From Actinostola sp. cb2023 (lineage: Eukaryota > Cnidaria > Anthozoa > Actiniaria > Actinostolidae): 64,000 nt of DNA. The first letter of the stretch is position 1. Every line of letters starts with the position of its first letter. Position numbers and translations under genes: made by a program. Of this stretch, positions 12,170 to 23,375 are shown piece by piece. The DNA lies in NCBI GenBank assembly GCA_033675265.1, contig JAUJYZ010000693.1:91001-155000 (forward strand), written 5' to 3'. A model generated the notes under the pieces. The model saw only the letters and a program-made list of their open reading frames with translations, ran no database searches and was not told where the DNA came from.

Positions 12170-14432
12170 AAGCCCCGTAAAAGAAAGAAGTTATACAACG
12201 TTTACAATACCCCTTCATGGGAGACACAAGCTGTTTTTCACCCTGTTCATGATCAGAAGGAAAACGAAACAAGGCGTGTTAGATGGGTTAGGGCAAACGG
12301 GAGCCCCAGTCAGGAGACAGTGTTTTCGCGAACACACATTCACGAGGTGCTTGACAATCATCAACCACCTTTGCTCGAGGTTTTGGGTTTCCGGGATCCC
12401 GATCAGTTTTTAGCGGGGGAGATTCACAGGCATCCCGAAGTATGGTCGGAAATCCTTAAGGGACATCAATACAAAGACATGATCCTTGATTGGCTGCGCA
12501 ACGGCGTAGACGTGACGGATTTTTCCACACGATTTAAGGGAGTGTTCAGAGGCACACATTATGACACTGTGTTCCCTCCACCAACCGTGCTCAAAAACCT
12601 GCAAAATTGCAAGAAATTCACCATGTTCATCACAAATACCTTGGGGGAAAGAATAAAAGCCGGAGCAGTTGGAGTGTGGGGAAGGGTTGGAGAAACAGAA
12701 CCGCCGCATCTGGTGCTTCCTCTCACAGTAGAACCCACAAAACCCAGGCTATGTTTAGACGCGCGGTTTCTAAATATGTGGATGAAGGATTGCCCGTTTA
12801 GTTTGGATCGTTTAACTGACATCAAATCCTACGTATATAAGGGATCGTTTATGACAAAATGTGACGACAAATCGGGCTATGACCACGTGCTGTTAAGTGA
12901 GTCGTCCCAGCAATATTTTGGTTTTGAATGGGCAGGCTGGTGGCTAGTGTCCAAAACCCTCCCATTTGGGTGGAAAGAATCAGCTTTCATCTACCAGACC
13001 CTGGGTGCGGCTGTCGCTAGTTTCTTCCGAAACATTGGTATTCCATGCTCCATTTATATAGATGATAGATTAACAGGAGAGCTCATAACACACTCAGGTC
13101 CATGGTCGGTCCCAGTGGAACAACGCACACAGCAGTTCAGCCTACGCGCTTCCCAGGCAGCTATTTATTTGGTATGCGACGTCCTAGTCAGCTTGGGATA
13201 TTTTCTCGGCTTTTCCAAGTGCGTATTAACACCCGTAAAACAGCTGGAATATTTGGGTTTTCTAGTAGATTCAGAGCTACAAGCCTTTAGCATTCCACTA
13301 CCCAAAGTGGTCAAATTTGCCGAGCTTCGAGAAGCAATTCTCCGTAGGCAGAAAACGGTACCCATGAAAACTCTGCAAAGATTCCAGGGCAAGTGCATCT
13401 CATTTTCTATCGCAGTTCCAGCGGCCAAGCTGTACATCAGAAATATTTGCGCAGCCATTGCTTCAGCGCACGACAGCCTAGAAGTTAAGATGACTAAGCC
13501 TTTAATAGAGGAGGTGTCACACTGGAGGTTCCTGGACAGTTGGACCGGACATGTTCCTTGGAGAAACGAGAAACATTGGCAGATGACTATAACGAGTGAC
13601 GCCTCAGGTTCAGGATGGAGTGGGGTGATCCACTTGCCCAAGAAGGAGTTACAGTTAAGAGACTACTGGAATCACAAGGAAATCTCTCTCAACATTTCGA
13701 CCAAGGAGACTTTGGCCTTGGCAAGAATCCTCCAGGCCACGCCGGAGCAGGTGCGGGACTGCAGAATCGATGCGTATACTGACAGCCAGGTCCTGATTGA
13801 CACGTGGAATAGAGAAGGGAGTAAAAGCCCAGAATTAACGGAAGCCATAAAGGAACTTTTCAATGTGGTTTCCCAAAGAAACCTGCACTTGGCTTTGCAG
13901 CATATCCCAACCCAGTTGAATAAGGCAGATATGCCATCAAGATGTCTATCCAAATTGGATTCTATGCTGTCTCCCAAAGCATGGGCACGAGTACAATCCA
14001 ACTTTGGGGGAATCCGAGGTCACTCGGTTGATTTGATGGCGCTCGACACCAACGCCCAACAAGATTTCTCTGGTCAACCTCTACCACACTTTACTCCTTT
14101 CCCAACGCCAGAGTCGGCAGGTGTTAATCTGTTTGCGCAGTCTCCACAGACCGCGCCAGCAGTGTGGGACAACCCGTATGTTTTCCCACCCTTCAATCTC
14201 GTGGGCCCGGTCCTCAGATTTCTGCTGCCTTTCCATATTCCGTTCACAATCATTGTACCGCGCACCATCTCCAAAACCAGTTTGGTGGCCAATCCTGAAA
14301 GCCGTTTCACATGATTTTTCTAATTTGGGTACCAAAAGCGACAACTCCACAATTTTGTCCCCCTCCAAGCAAGGCATGAGGCCATCGCCATGCCCCACTG
14401 ACATTTGGATGTTCAGGGTTTACGGTGCATAA
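12170..14432 (+). pseudogene. Reverse transcriptase/RNase H of the Ngaro-like element, one frameshift
   Basis: The frame opens after a T-rich acceptor (tttgtttag|AAG at 12169/12170) with no upstream ATG needed, and runs to 14314. RT motifs are visible: KPRLCLDARFLN, KCDDKSGYDHV, LPFGWKESAFIYQTLG and the active-site YIDD of IYIDDRLTG. RNase H follows, with TSDASGSGWSG, STKETLALA and DAYTDSQVLID, then KADMPSRCLSKLD. Near 14255-14270 the frame shifts, and a conserved-looking tail (KPVWWPILKAVSHDF) continues to a stop at 14430-14432. The enzyme copies the element RNA. The frameshift may affect only the C-terminal tail. Confidence 0.85.
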
Positions 14433-14452
14433 CGCATCCACGCGGATAACCT

Positions 14453-15825
14453 ATGTTTCCTTGTGTCAACCTACAGCCACTTCCATACGTGCCAAAGTTA
14501 TTCCAGCCTTCAGTAGCATGCCCGTCTTGCCTCCACCCAAACGATGAAACATTCAATTTCTGTCAAAGATGTGGCTACAAAAGAAAACGAATGATGACCG
14601 AACCGTCTCCACCGCTAAAGAAGCTCAAATTCTCGGTGAATGAGGATGAGATAGAACAACGCATTTCTGTGTTATCAAAGTCTAGAAGCGATTTGCCGTA
14701 CGCCAGACAAAAGTCATCTTAGAGGCAGAGTTGACCGCGTTCTTGGCCCAGCTCAACTTCCCCAAAGATATTCCTTCGTGTCGTCCCCCGGAGATTATCA
14801 AATTTCTTGTGTGGAAGGATAAAACGGGGAGGACAAAAGTACACAACGCTCAATGTAGTTTTCTTGGACACAAAGGCCCCTCGAACTGCGCGTGTGCAAT
14901 ACGCTTGGCTTTTGGAACAGTTGACTCTATGATAGGAAAATTAAGAGCTATTTTCTCACAGAATAATAGAGTAGGCGAGTGGGATCCCATGCTAGGCATC
15001 GGCAATCCCGCAAGCGGTTTGGTTATCAAGCAATATTTGTCTAGCGTAAGGTCAGAACAATTACAGGCTAGGGCGACCCCCTCACAAGCAAAACCTCTGC
15101 TTTTGCCCCACCTTGAGGTTTTAAGCAAGTTCGTACATGTAGGTCTGGGTGAACCCTGTTTGACACCACCTCAGATCTTTATATTCGCAAGAAATCAAGC
15201 ATTCTTCAAGGCGTTATTCTTTTCCGGCGATAGGGCGTCGGACCTTGCTCAGGTTAAAACGTCTGAAATACTGCGTCTGCCTGACAACTCGGGTTTCTTA
15301 TTTAACCACATATGGACTAAAACCCTGCGCAACGGCGATACAAATGTTTTTGCCTTCAAAAGGGGTTCAAACAAACTTGTTTGTCCAGTCGCTGGCATAG
15401 AGTTGTACTTTAAGATTGCTGCTGCTATTAATATTGATATAAGTAAAGGCTTCCTGTTTCGAGCGATAACAAAGGAGGGAAAAGTATCCCAACAGCAATT
15501 TAGCGCCACCGCGGCTCAAGCTAGGCTGAAAGAATATAGCCAAAAGCTAAAAGCACAATGGCAAGACCAGCATTTCACGTTGCATAGTTTTAGGGGAGGG
15601 GCGGCTGTCTCCCTCGCAATGGCGAATGTCCCGCTGCACGAAATAATGGACCATGTCGGGTGGAAAACTAGTACGCAGGCCATGCACTACATAAGATTAC
15701 GTGAAGTATTAAATCCAGCAGGACCCGCAGCGAAGTTAGCCGATTTAGACCCCGCCTCCTTCACGCACTTCTTCCAGCGGAATAACCTCGAGGGTTTCAC
15801 CCCAGCCTTTCCTTCTCGCACGTAG
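14453..15825 (+). pseudogene. Tyrosine recombinase of the Ngaro-like element, one frameshift
   Basis: The ATG at 14453 opens a frame with a zinc ribbon (CPSC, ten residues, CQRC) that stops at 14720. A one-base shift near 14718 moves into the frame ending at 15825. The catalytic domain shows an Arg box (FSGDRASDL), the H-x-x-R box (HSFRGG), a later His (DHVGWKT) and the nucleophile Tyr in AMHYIRL. The recombinase should integrate the circular cDNA in place of a DDE integrase. One missing T within the tcttag at the junction explains the break; apart from that the domain looks complete. Confidence 0.85.
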
Positions 15826-16068
15826 AGCGTCTTGGTACCTTTAAGTAAGTTTTTTATACACTCAATAGTTTAGGAAAGCAGTAAATATAATTCGCATTCA
15901 AGCTTTGACGTGCCTCAGTGCCTTGATATCAGGGTGAAGGAAGAGAGAGAAGGAGATGGGGGGGGGTGGGGGTGGTGTTGTAAGGTTTGGAAGACTTAGA
16001 AGACTTGGGGTGCCTCTTTTAGGTGAAGGTCTGTAGTATAACAGATCAAAGGATAGTTGTCTGGCGAA
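15826..16068. other. 3' untranslated region of the Ngaro-like element
   Basis: Lies between the recombinase stop and B1. It includes a G-rich run (about 15957-15976) and no open frame of note. Confidence 0.6.
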
Positions 16069-16127
16069 AGCGGAGGGTTGCTCCCATATCTTAACCAACA
16101 ACAATGACAGCAGGAATAATATAGTAC
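16069..16127 (+). repeat. Split direct repeat B1
   Basis: 59 bp from agcggagggttgctccc to agtac, identical as far as I can see to 16372-16430 and directly abutting A2. Confidence 0.9.
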
Positions 16128-16272
16128 TATTCAAACTCATTTGCATATACTAAATTATGCATGCAAGTCATTATAAAGTCCCAAGGGAATAGACGCTAAT
16201 ATATAAACCACTCCTTGAGTAAGCACGGTCACTTTAGGCGGCAAACACGAAACCAACATAACAAGCTTCGAA
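16128..16272 (+). repeat. Split direct repeat A2
   Basis: 145 bp, the second copy of A1. The 99 bp between A2 and B2 holds the 16-nt complement of the region just after A1. Confidence 0.9.
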
Positions 16273-16371
16273 ACCCACCCGCCCTGCCCTTACGATCTGT
16301 GTTCGGTGGCTGCTACACGAACGAAAAAACTTCACCTTACCACAACGACTCTCCGCTTCGCCCCTGGCTAC

Positions 16372-16430
16372 AGCGGAGGGTTGCTCCCATATCTTAACCA
16401 ACAACAATGACAGCAGGAATAATATAGTAC
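16372..16430 (+). repeat. Split direct repeat B2 and element 3' end
   Basis: Second copy of B1. Similarity stops after agtac, which defines the right end of the element. Confidence 0.88.
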
Positions 16431-17784
16431 TATAAGAGAATGTATGTGGATGTCAATAAAATCAATAAGATAATACAGTTAACATGAAATCCTATATAAA
16501 GTCTTCTGTATCTTCTTCAATCATTTATTTATTGCCTGTGAAGAATTGAGCGAGTTATAGCCATTTTAAAATTAGCCCTTCTCTGGCCGTGAATTCAGTT
16601 TTAGAATCCTGTCCTTTTGATATTTTGTATTTATAAAACTGCTTTCACAATAAAGATTAATATCTACTTGAGTCCTGTGTGTCATTTGTTTAGCGATTAG
16701 AATGGTTTTTAGCGAGTTTTGGGACAGCGTGTCGCTCTCGGGAGCTCCGTAAACATGGTAAACTCCGCCATTTTCTAACTAGTCAGTTTACTTCCGGTCC
16801 TTCTATTGTTTTTCCAAACCAATGAGAATGCTACAAAAATCGGTTGCAGCCAGAGCCTTTCGTTTCTCGGTGCTGACCAAGAGGAACGTGGGCTCTGGGG
16901 ACGAGATTGTATCTTTACAAGAAAGTTCTGTAATTTTCTTTTGTTATTTGCTTAGATTTCGTGTAATACTGATTTGAATCAAGGTAAATTGGGATGGAGG
17001 TTTGGAAGCCATTTACAGCATTCGCGTCCGTGTTGTATCGGAGATCTATATCTACCGATAAAACACTGCCGCTCATGCAGTAAATATCACAAATCAAATG
17101 ATCAAATTTCAAAGGTACGAAAATCCTAACTATGATTATAAGCATCTCTAAACTTTACAAAGTTCTATAAATATTCACAACCTAAAGTTTATCAGAATAT
17201 TTTAACAACTCATCACCTTGACACAGACACAAAGCACATTAATCAACGTTATCTGCTTACAGTACAGTAAACTCATTCCTGGCTACACTTTAGTTAGATT
17301 AGGCAATATAGCAATAAATAAAGAACAAACATCGGTGAACAGAGCTGTCATTAGGGACTGGTTAGTTGATGGTCAAAAGTGGAAATCACTGGTTACTACA
17401 GAGGTTGCTATCACAAATGTTGGAAATAAACAAAGAAGGTTTTTTAAATATCTATGATTGTTGGTTCTCCAATGACCAAGGGGTTACTACGTGGATATGC
17501 ATCAGAACAACCCCAAGTATCTGTGCTTATTTCCCCCTCGCTTGACATCCTTCCTCCCCTCTCCCTTCCTCTGGCAGAAACCTTCTGGGTATAATCAGGA
17601 GTTTATTGTAGACCGCAATCAAACTTGATAAACCATAATACAGCTATACTGCAGCCAATTCTCATGATCACTCAATTAAAGTAATTATCGTAAATATTAT
17701 GTTGTGTATACAGCTATTTCTAAAACGATTATCTTAGTGTACAATATTGTGTATTCAATACTCACAGAACATTTGTCATTTGTC
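16431..17784. other. Non-coding stretch, repeat-rich
   Basis: Apart from the inverted 70-bp repeat (16840-16909) I find no gene. An AATAAA-type signal occurs near 16652 and a short open frame at 17218-17457 that I do not recognise. A TATA-like or splice arrangement that would make it a gene is not evident. Confidence 0.5.
16840..16909 (-). repeat. 70-bp dispersed repeat, copy 2 (inverted)
   Basis: Reverse complement of 9784-9853. The word ccggaagt also occurs beyond the shared segment on both sides, hinting at a longer, more diverged inverted pair. Confidence 0.85.
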
Positions 17785-17799
17785 ACCACTTAGGCTAAC

Positions 17800-18123
17800 C
17801 TCAAAGACCATAATGAATAATAATGATTACTGACTACTACAACAGAGACAATGACTATGATGACATTAGACCAGACAACAACCAGGACCACACACTGTTA
17901 CACACGACGAGAACCAGAAACAATATTTACAATGACACAGTATATACATATTGAATTACTGACTATAACTACAGGGACAATGGCTATGACGACATTAGAG
18001 CAGACAACAACCATGACAGTGACAGTTACAGACATTACAACCAGAAACACAATGTTACAATGACACAGTATAGACATAGTGAATTAGAATGATTACTGAC
18101 TACTACAACAGAGACAGTGACTA
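17800..18123 (+). repeat. Left foldback arm, first part (about 140-bp units)
   Basis: Two to three diverged units with gattactgactactacaac and gacattagaccagacaac. The last five bases, gacta (18119-18123), are duplicated after the BEL element. Confidence 0.85.
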
Positions 18124-18265
18124 TGTAAAGGACGCTTCTCTGTGGTTTGATTGATTCATTAATTAGTCGATAAATTAGCCACATCCTAGTTACAATACCT
18201 AGTTACATTATGTTTATATTTGTTTGTGCACTTTGCAATCGGACCTTTAAGCGTCACCACGCGCA

Positions 18266-18272
18266 TATAAAA
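18266..18272 (+). promoter_or_regulatory. TATA box of the 5' LTR
   Basis: tataaaa within cgcgcatataaaaggg, about 140 bp into the LTR, preceding the probable transcription start. Confidence 0.7.
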
Positions 18273-18795
18273 GGGAGTTAGCGTCCCTTTTTGCTAGTTC
18301 TTTAGTAGTAATTCGTTCATGGTGTGTTAATTCGTTAAACTTCGTTTGGTACTTCTTTGGTAAATCTTTGGCTTTTAGAGGCAAGCAGGACCGATATGTA
18401 AGTACCCTTTTGTTATAATAAGTTAGTTTTTATCTCCTAAGTTGAGAGAACGAAATATAGTTCAAGTTTTAGTAAGTTACATGTTTTCCACGATTGTATG
18501 AAAATCCACGTTTTAAATGCTGATTGAGATTCCTAGAGAATCTATTTGCTAATGTTAGCAACATGTCGTTAAATGAATAGTCCTATTTGAAAGATTTATG
18601 TCTTATCGATGCAGTATTTTTAGTTGATTTTATGAACCAATTCGACGGCGTCAACGCCAACGTGTAGTTACATTGAAATGTTATGTATTCATGAAATGTT
18701 GATTATTGTTACATTTAAATCATATTCTTGTAAATAGTTGTTCATTGGAATTGTACAATGTTGTATTTCAGTTTACGTATTGGTATCGAATCTTC

Positions 18796-18801
18796 AATAA
18801 A
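18796..18801 (+). terminator. Poly(A) signal in the LTR
   Basis: aataaa, 530 bp downstream of the TATA box; the matching copy in the 3' LTR would end the element transcript. Confidence 0.6.
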
Positions 18802-19033
18802 TCTATGTTCACCGTCGTTTGGTTGCGTAAATTCCTGAAGCCACGCCGATCCAGTAAAATAGTCCTCAAAACACTTAGCCAGTGGCATCATCGCCTCGTT
18901 CAGTTCGCGTCAGTTGGCTAGGCGTTACAGTAAAATATCGCCGATCTCTAAACCTGCCATTGGTTTATGAACTTTCGTTTAAACAACGAATTCGTATTTG
19001 TATTGAACGTGTTTGTACTACACCACAACAACA

Positions 19034-19912
19034 ATGAGTATTGCATCCGCTCCAGAACGTTTGGCATTCTTTCGTGATCAAGAAAGCGATAACGTCTTAT
19101 CTGAAGCGGCACGTGCCCCAGCTTTGTCGGTCATTGACTGGAACCTCAAAAATGAGTCAGCTCGACGGAAAACAAAATTGACAGAAAAGGGTAGAATCTT
19201 TTACAAGGAAACGAAATTCAGAAATCGAGATTTGGCTTATAAAAGATTGAAAAGAGAAATTGATCATATTAAGGAACTTTGCGACCACCCAGAGAGCGAA
19301 TTGGAGCTCTTAGCGTCTGGAAGGAACAAATTAGACGTATTAAAGGATCAATTAGACGAAGCGCAACGGGATTACGACGACCTCTTACAAACGGAAACAG
19401 AAAAGGAGGAATCGTACCGCTGGTTTGACCTTAGAGATCGCGAGTATACAGAATGTAGATTACGAATTTGCGAATACATCCAAGCCTTCGAGAGAGCCTC
19501 ATACCGAACAAAGTCGGAGAGATCCGGTGCTACATCGCGTAGTGATTCGCGTAGGTCCGGTGGTTCTCGTAAGTCTGGTGGTTCCCGTAGGTCCGGTGGT
19601 TCACGTAGATCGTCAATTCATTCGACATCGCAAGCCAGAGCCGAGGCTGCAGCTAAGGCCGCTAAATTGGAAGTTGAAATGAATTTCCTTGAAAGAGAAA
19701 ACGAACTTAGACGTATGAAATTAGAGAAGGAAATTGCTTTGGCTAACGCGGAAGAACAAGCCCTTAGCAAAATATTAAAGGAAGAAAATCAATTAGACGA
19801 GAAAAATGTCGAGCCTATCAAAGAAGAGAAGACTGACAAATCACCAACAAGCGATAAGAAATTAAATCCTACAGTTTCTTCTTTTGAGCCGTGTGAGTAC
19901 CCGGAGTATTGA
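19034..19912 (+). CDS. BEL gag, N-terminal part
   Basis: I take the ATG at 19034 (caacaatg context). About 292 residues follow: a charged helical region with predicted coiled coils, a Ser/Arg/Gly-rich stretch with four SGGSR-type repeats (about residues 175-200), then a Glu/Lys-rich helix. The frame ends at 19910-19912. There gagtacccggag is duplicated 23 bp apart and the frame changes, so a small duplication probably truncates the original polyprotein. Such regions drive particle assembly. The Ser/Arg repeats are unusual but I do not claim a function. Confidence 0.75.
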   Translation: MSIASAPERLAFFRDQESDNVLSEAARAPALSVIDWNLKNESARRKTKLTEKGRIFYKETKFRNRDLAYKRLKREIDHIKELCDHPESELELLASGRNKLDVLKDQLDEAQRDYDDLLQTETEKEESYRWFDLRDREYTECRLRICEYIQAFERASYRTKSERSGATSRSDSRRSGGSRKSGGSRRSGGSRRSSIHSTSQARAEAAAKAAKLEVEMNFLERENELRRMKLEKEIALANAEEQALSKILKEENQLDEKNVEPIKEEKTDKSPTSDKKLNPTVSSFEPCEYPEY

Positions 19913-19946
19913 ATATTGAGTACCCGGAGCGCCGAAAGTATATGAT

Positions 19947-21798
19947 ATGACGGACATGAAAACAGCGTTGCGAGAGATAGTGAATTTGCAAACGAAACAA
20001 ACAGAATTAAGTGCATTGATCATCAACCAACAAAAGGCCGTACACTTGCCAGTCAAAGAGCCTCCAGTATTTTCTGGTGATCCTTTCGAGTATCCTGCAT
20101 TTGTCACTGCATTTGACATCATAATTTCTGCAAATGTGCCCTCCGACAGAGATCGCATCTACTTCCTTGATAAGTACACTGAAGGAAAAGCAAATGCCGT
20201 GGTTAAAGGCTTCCTAGCTACGAACTCTGACGAAGCTTACAAAAAAGCTCGTAAGTTTACTAGACAGTCGCTATGGTAACCCTGTGCATGTTGCAGAGGC
20301 ATACAAATCGAGTCTGAGAAGTTGGCCGCAGATAAGCGATGGAGACAGCAGCGGTATTCAAGATTTTTCCGATTTTCTTGTCAAGTGTGAAACGGCCATG
20401 TCAACCATGAAATCGATGTCCGAGCTCGACTCGACTCAAACTCTGTTCCAAATCTCTGCCAAGTTGCCCTCCTATTCAGGGGTAAAGTGGTGTCGCCACG
20501 CCCATGAATTCCAGGCCAAATCAGGAAAGCCTACATCGTTTAGCAACTTCGTCAAGTTCGTCAGACAAGAAGCTGAGTTAGCAAATGATCCGGTGTTCTC
20601 GCCCGAAGCTCTCATGAGAGAACGCAAGAAGACTATAGTGAGTGTAAAGCCTCGAAACAGAAGTGGCTATAGCCACAGGACCAACGGAAAGCCCCAGCCT
20701 GGACAGTCCTTTGTAACCAATGCAGGTGAAAACACTTCAACTCCTACAAATCAAGCTGCAGCGTCTACTGATCAACTTTGTCAAGTATGCAATGGTAAAC
20801 ACGACTTAGCAAAGTGCAGTAAGTTCCTCAAGAGCTCAGCCGAAGAGCGAAGTGAAGTCATTCGTTCAAACAAGCTGTGCTTCAGATGCTTTAAAAAGGG
20901 TCACGTGTCTGCTGATTGTCAATCCAATCCTAGCTGTGAAGAGTGCGGAAAACGTCACCACACCCTACTGCATGGCGCCAAACCCAAGTACAGAACAGGT
21001 CAGAGTTCCGACACTAGAACCCGGCCCACTCGCGGAGGCGATACTCAACCTCAAGGCGCAAAGAATAATCCTCCGGCAACAGAAACCGCAAATAGTAATG
21101 CATCCTCAAGTGTATCTCTCAATTCTGTCGACGATCAAGCCCAAGTTGTTATCACCAACTCAAAGATCGTTCCAGTCATCCTGTACCATAAGGACAACCC
21201 ACAGAAGGAACTCAAGGTCTACGCCCTTTTAGACGACGCTAGCGATACAACGTTCGTCACAGATAAGGTACAGCAGGAACTTGGCATCGAAGGGATTGCT
21301 ACAAGATTAAGCTTAAGTACGATGCTCGGTCGCGAAGTGATTAAAGTGTCAAAGATTGAAGGCCTTATAGCGGAGCGTACGGATAGGGGTGCTAAAGTCG
21401 AACTCCCTAAGACCTACACCAGAGAGCGCATCCCATCTAGAAGGGACCAAGTCCCAACACCGGAAGTTGCTAATAAATGGCCACACCTACAGAGAATAAA
21501 GAACGACATTCCAAAGCTTGACGAAACTCTTGATATTGGACTTCTTATTGGCTGTAACTGTCCAAAGGCACTAAAACCCAAAGAAGTTATCACTGGTAAG
21601 AGTGAAGACCCTTACGCCATTAGAACCTTGCTGGGGTGGTGCATAGTTGGACCTGTCGCAGGTCCTGTCAATGCTAAACAAGAGTCCTCCGGCACGTGTA
21701 ACTCGATTATGGCCTGTGAAGTGCTTCCAGAAACTGGCGACAGCGTAAGCATTGTTCTGCAAAGTCATACAACCATCGGCGATCAACAAAATGTTTGA
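19947..21798 (+). pseudogene. BEL gag C-terminus and aspartic protease, frameshifted
   Basis: The part 19947-20279 carries the DUF1759-type gag motif PPVFSGDPFEYPAFVTAF. An extra T near 20256 shifts the frame, and the same region continues from about 20257 to 21798. Three zinc-knuckle-like segments follow: CQVCNGKHDLAKC, CFRCFKKGHVSADC and CEECGKRHHTLLH. A retropepsin-like domain (DUF1758 type) has its active site at LLDDASDTTFV, Asp-Ala-Ser in place of the usual Asp-Ser/Thr-Gly. The end (21798) overlaps the RT frame, so there is another shift near 21720-21750. Confidence 0.85.
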
Positions 21799-22584
21799 AC
21801 AAGACTTTGTTGAACACAAGAAGAAACCATTGCAAGGAACATCTAAGGAGGATAGAAAGTTTTTAGAAATAGCGGAAAAGAGTATTCATCAGTGCGATGA
21901 TGGCCACTATGAGCTTCCCCTGCCTTTGAAAGATAGTGACGTTCGTTTTCCAAATAATCGTCAATTGGCACTCCATCGCTTAAATTATTTAAAAAATAAG
22001 TTCAACCGCAAGTCTTCTTATCAAGACGACTACGTGAAATTCATGACCAAAGTCATCGACAGCGGATTTGCTGAGAAGGTAGAGCCAGCCAAGAGTGAGA
22101 CAATGCGTGTCTGGTATATTCCGCATCATGGCGTCTACCATCCCAAGAAACCCAACAAAATCCGTGTTGTATTTGACTGTGCCGCGCAATACAAGAACGA
22201 ATCGCTCAACAAGCATCTGCTTCAAGGACCCGATCTAACGAACAGTCTGGTTGGAGTATTACACAGATTCCGACAAGAGCCTGTGGCCTTCACTTGCGAC
22301 ATAGAAGGTATGTTCCACCAAGTAAAGGTCAACGAAGAAGACCGCGATCTGTTGCGCTTCTTATGGTGGGAGAACGGTGACACCACGCAGGAACCCCAAG
22401 AGTACCGTATGACGGTCCATCTATTTGGCGCAACTTCATCGCCTGGTTGCGCTAACTTTGCCCTGAAGCAGACAGCTAACGACTACGAGAGTGAATTTGG
22501 TACCGCTACAGCAGATTTGTTGCGCAACGATTTCTACGTTGATGACGGTTTAAAGTCTGTGTCTACAGCTGAACAAGCAGTTAA
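21752..22584 (+). pseudogene. BEL reverse transcriptase, interrupted
   Basis: The frame shows SAINKMFEQDF, a VRVVFDCAA-like box (IRVVFDCAA), the first catalytic Asp in FTCDIEGMFHQV, FGATSSPGCANFAL, and the YVDD active site in DFYVDDGLKS. At 22584 a TTAA-flanked foldback enters in the segment after the active site (AEQAVK). The reading resumes at 27443 with LVHDVREMCAKGGFN. Removing the insert and one TTAA restores the frame, so the split is a clean insertion. Confidence 0.9.
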
Positions 22585-23375
22585 GAGCAAGTATTTACTA
22601 GGGCCCGAAATTTACTGGCAAGGGGGGTATCTCCGATTTTCTTTTAATTCCGCACAGTGTTAGCCTATTATATATCTAAATTCGCTGTGTAGTTAGTTTC
22701 GAAAAATATTTTTTAATTTTTGAGAAATTCGTCATAAACGAAGTCCTCTTGAAATCGACTCGAAACACGTCAGAATTAGAGACACATTTAACGAGCTCGG
22801 AAATAAGGAAATTAACAGTACTGCTCTTAAAAACCGTACGACCTTCTTTCTCTCTCTCTAAATACTAGATTGCGTGATTTTGAGGTGAATTGCGTTATGT
22901 TTCATGAGCGAATTATTTTTTTTGGCGAGGCATACATTTTAACTCGCCGAAAGTATCTATTCAACAAAGCTAATTTTCACCAGGCGATAAACCTTCAAAT
23001 CTTTCTGGCCTGCGCTTGTGAACTCTATGGATGATCATCTTTTCATATATGTAAACATTTCCTTGGGCAAATAATGTAGCGATTAGCTATAGCTGCCGAA
23101 AGTTGGTGAAAAATGTGTTATTTACTTGACCTTTACAGGTCAATATCTCATATGAAAATACCTATCTGATCTTCAATCACTAGTTTTGGCGAATAAAATA
23201 CACCAAAATCAAATCACTATGAAGCTCTTACCTCAATGATACGTCAGTTTTATTGTAATCCCATGGTCTTCCTTTTCGACTGTCTATTTATAACTTTCGA
23301 TGAATGTTCAAGACGACGTCGAGGCAACCGGGTTTAACGTCAAAGTTTGACCCAATTTTTAGCGTACTTTCCTCT
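22585..23375 (+). repeat. Left inverted arm of the TTAA foldback
   Basis: Begins gagcaagtatttac and shares aaatttactggcaagg with the right arm from 22609 onward; similarity fades after agcgtacttt near 23370. Confidence 0.9.

Larger units (their letters stand above)
9934..16430 (+). mobile_element. Ngaro-like (DIRS-order) tyrosine-recombinase retrotransposon
   Basis: The repeats have the split-direct-repeat plan: A1 (9934-10077) at the left; B1 (16069-16127), A2 (16128-16272) and B2 (16372-16430) at the right, with B1 directly joined to A2. The 16-mer caccgaacacagatcg at 10095-10110 is mirrored exactly at 16293-16308, like the complementary region used to circularise DIRS-type DNA. Between them lie gag, RT/RNase H and a tyrosine recombinase in that order. 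There are no LTRs, no DDE integrase and no methyltransferase, which fits Ngaro better than DIRS1. Two coding frameshifts suggest this copy is dead, though A1/A2 differ by about one base. Confidence 0.88.
18124..18929 (+). repeat. 5' LTR of the BEL element
   Basis: Identical to the 3' LTR in every stretch I compared and equal in length. It contains a TATA box at 18266 and an AATAAA at 18796. Confidence 0.95.

Noticed and set aside
18706..18921. 71-codon frame repeated at 30828-31043
   Set aside because: It is inside the BEL LTRs; the repeat merely reflects the two LTR copies.
22664..23375. Continuation of the BEL RT frame past 22584
   Set aside because: Residues after 22584 are translated from the foldback arm; the true continuation is at 27443.
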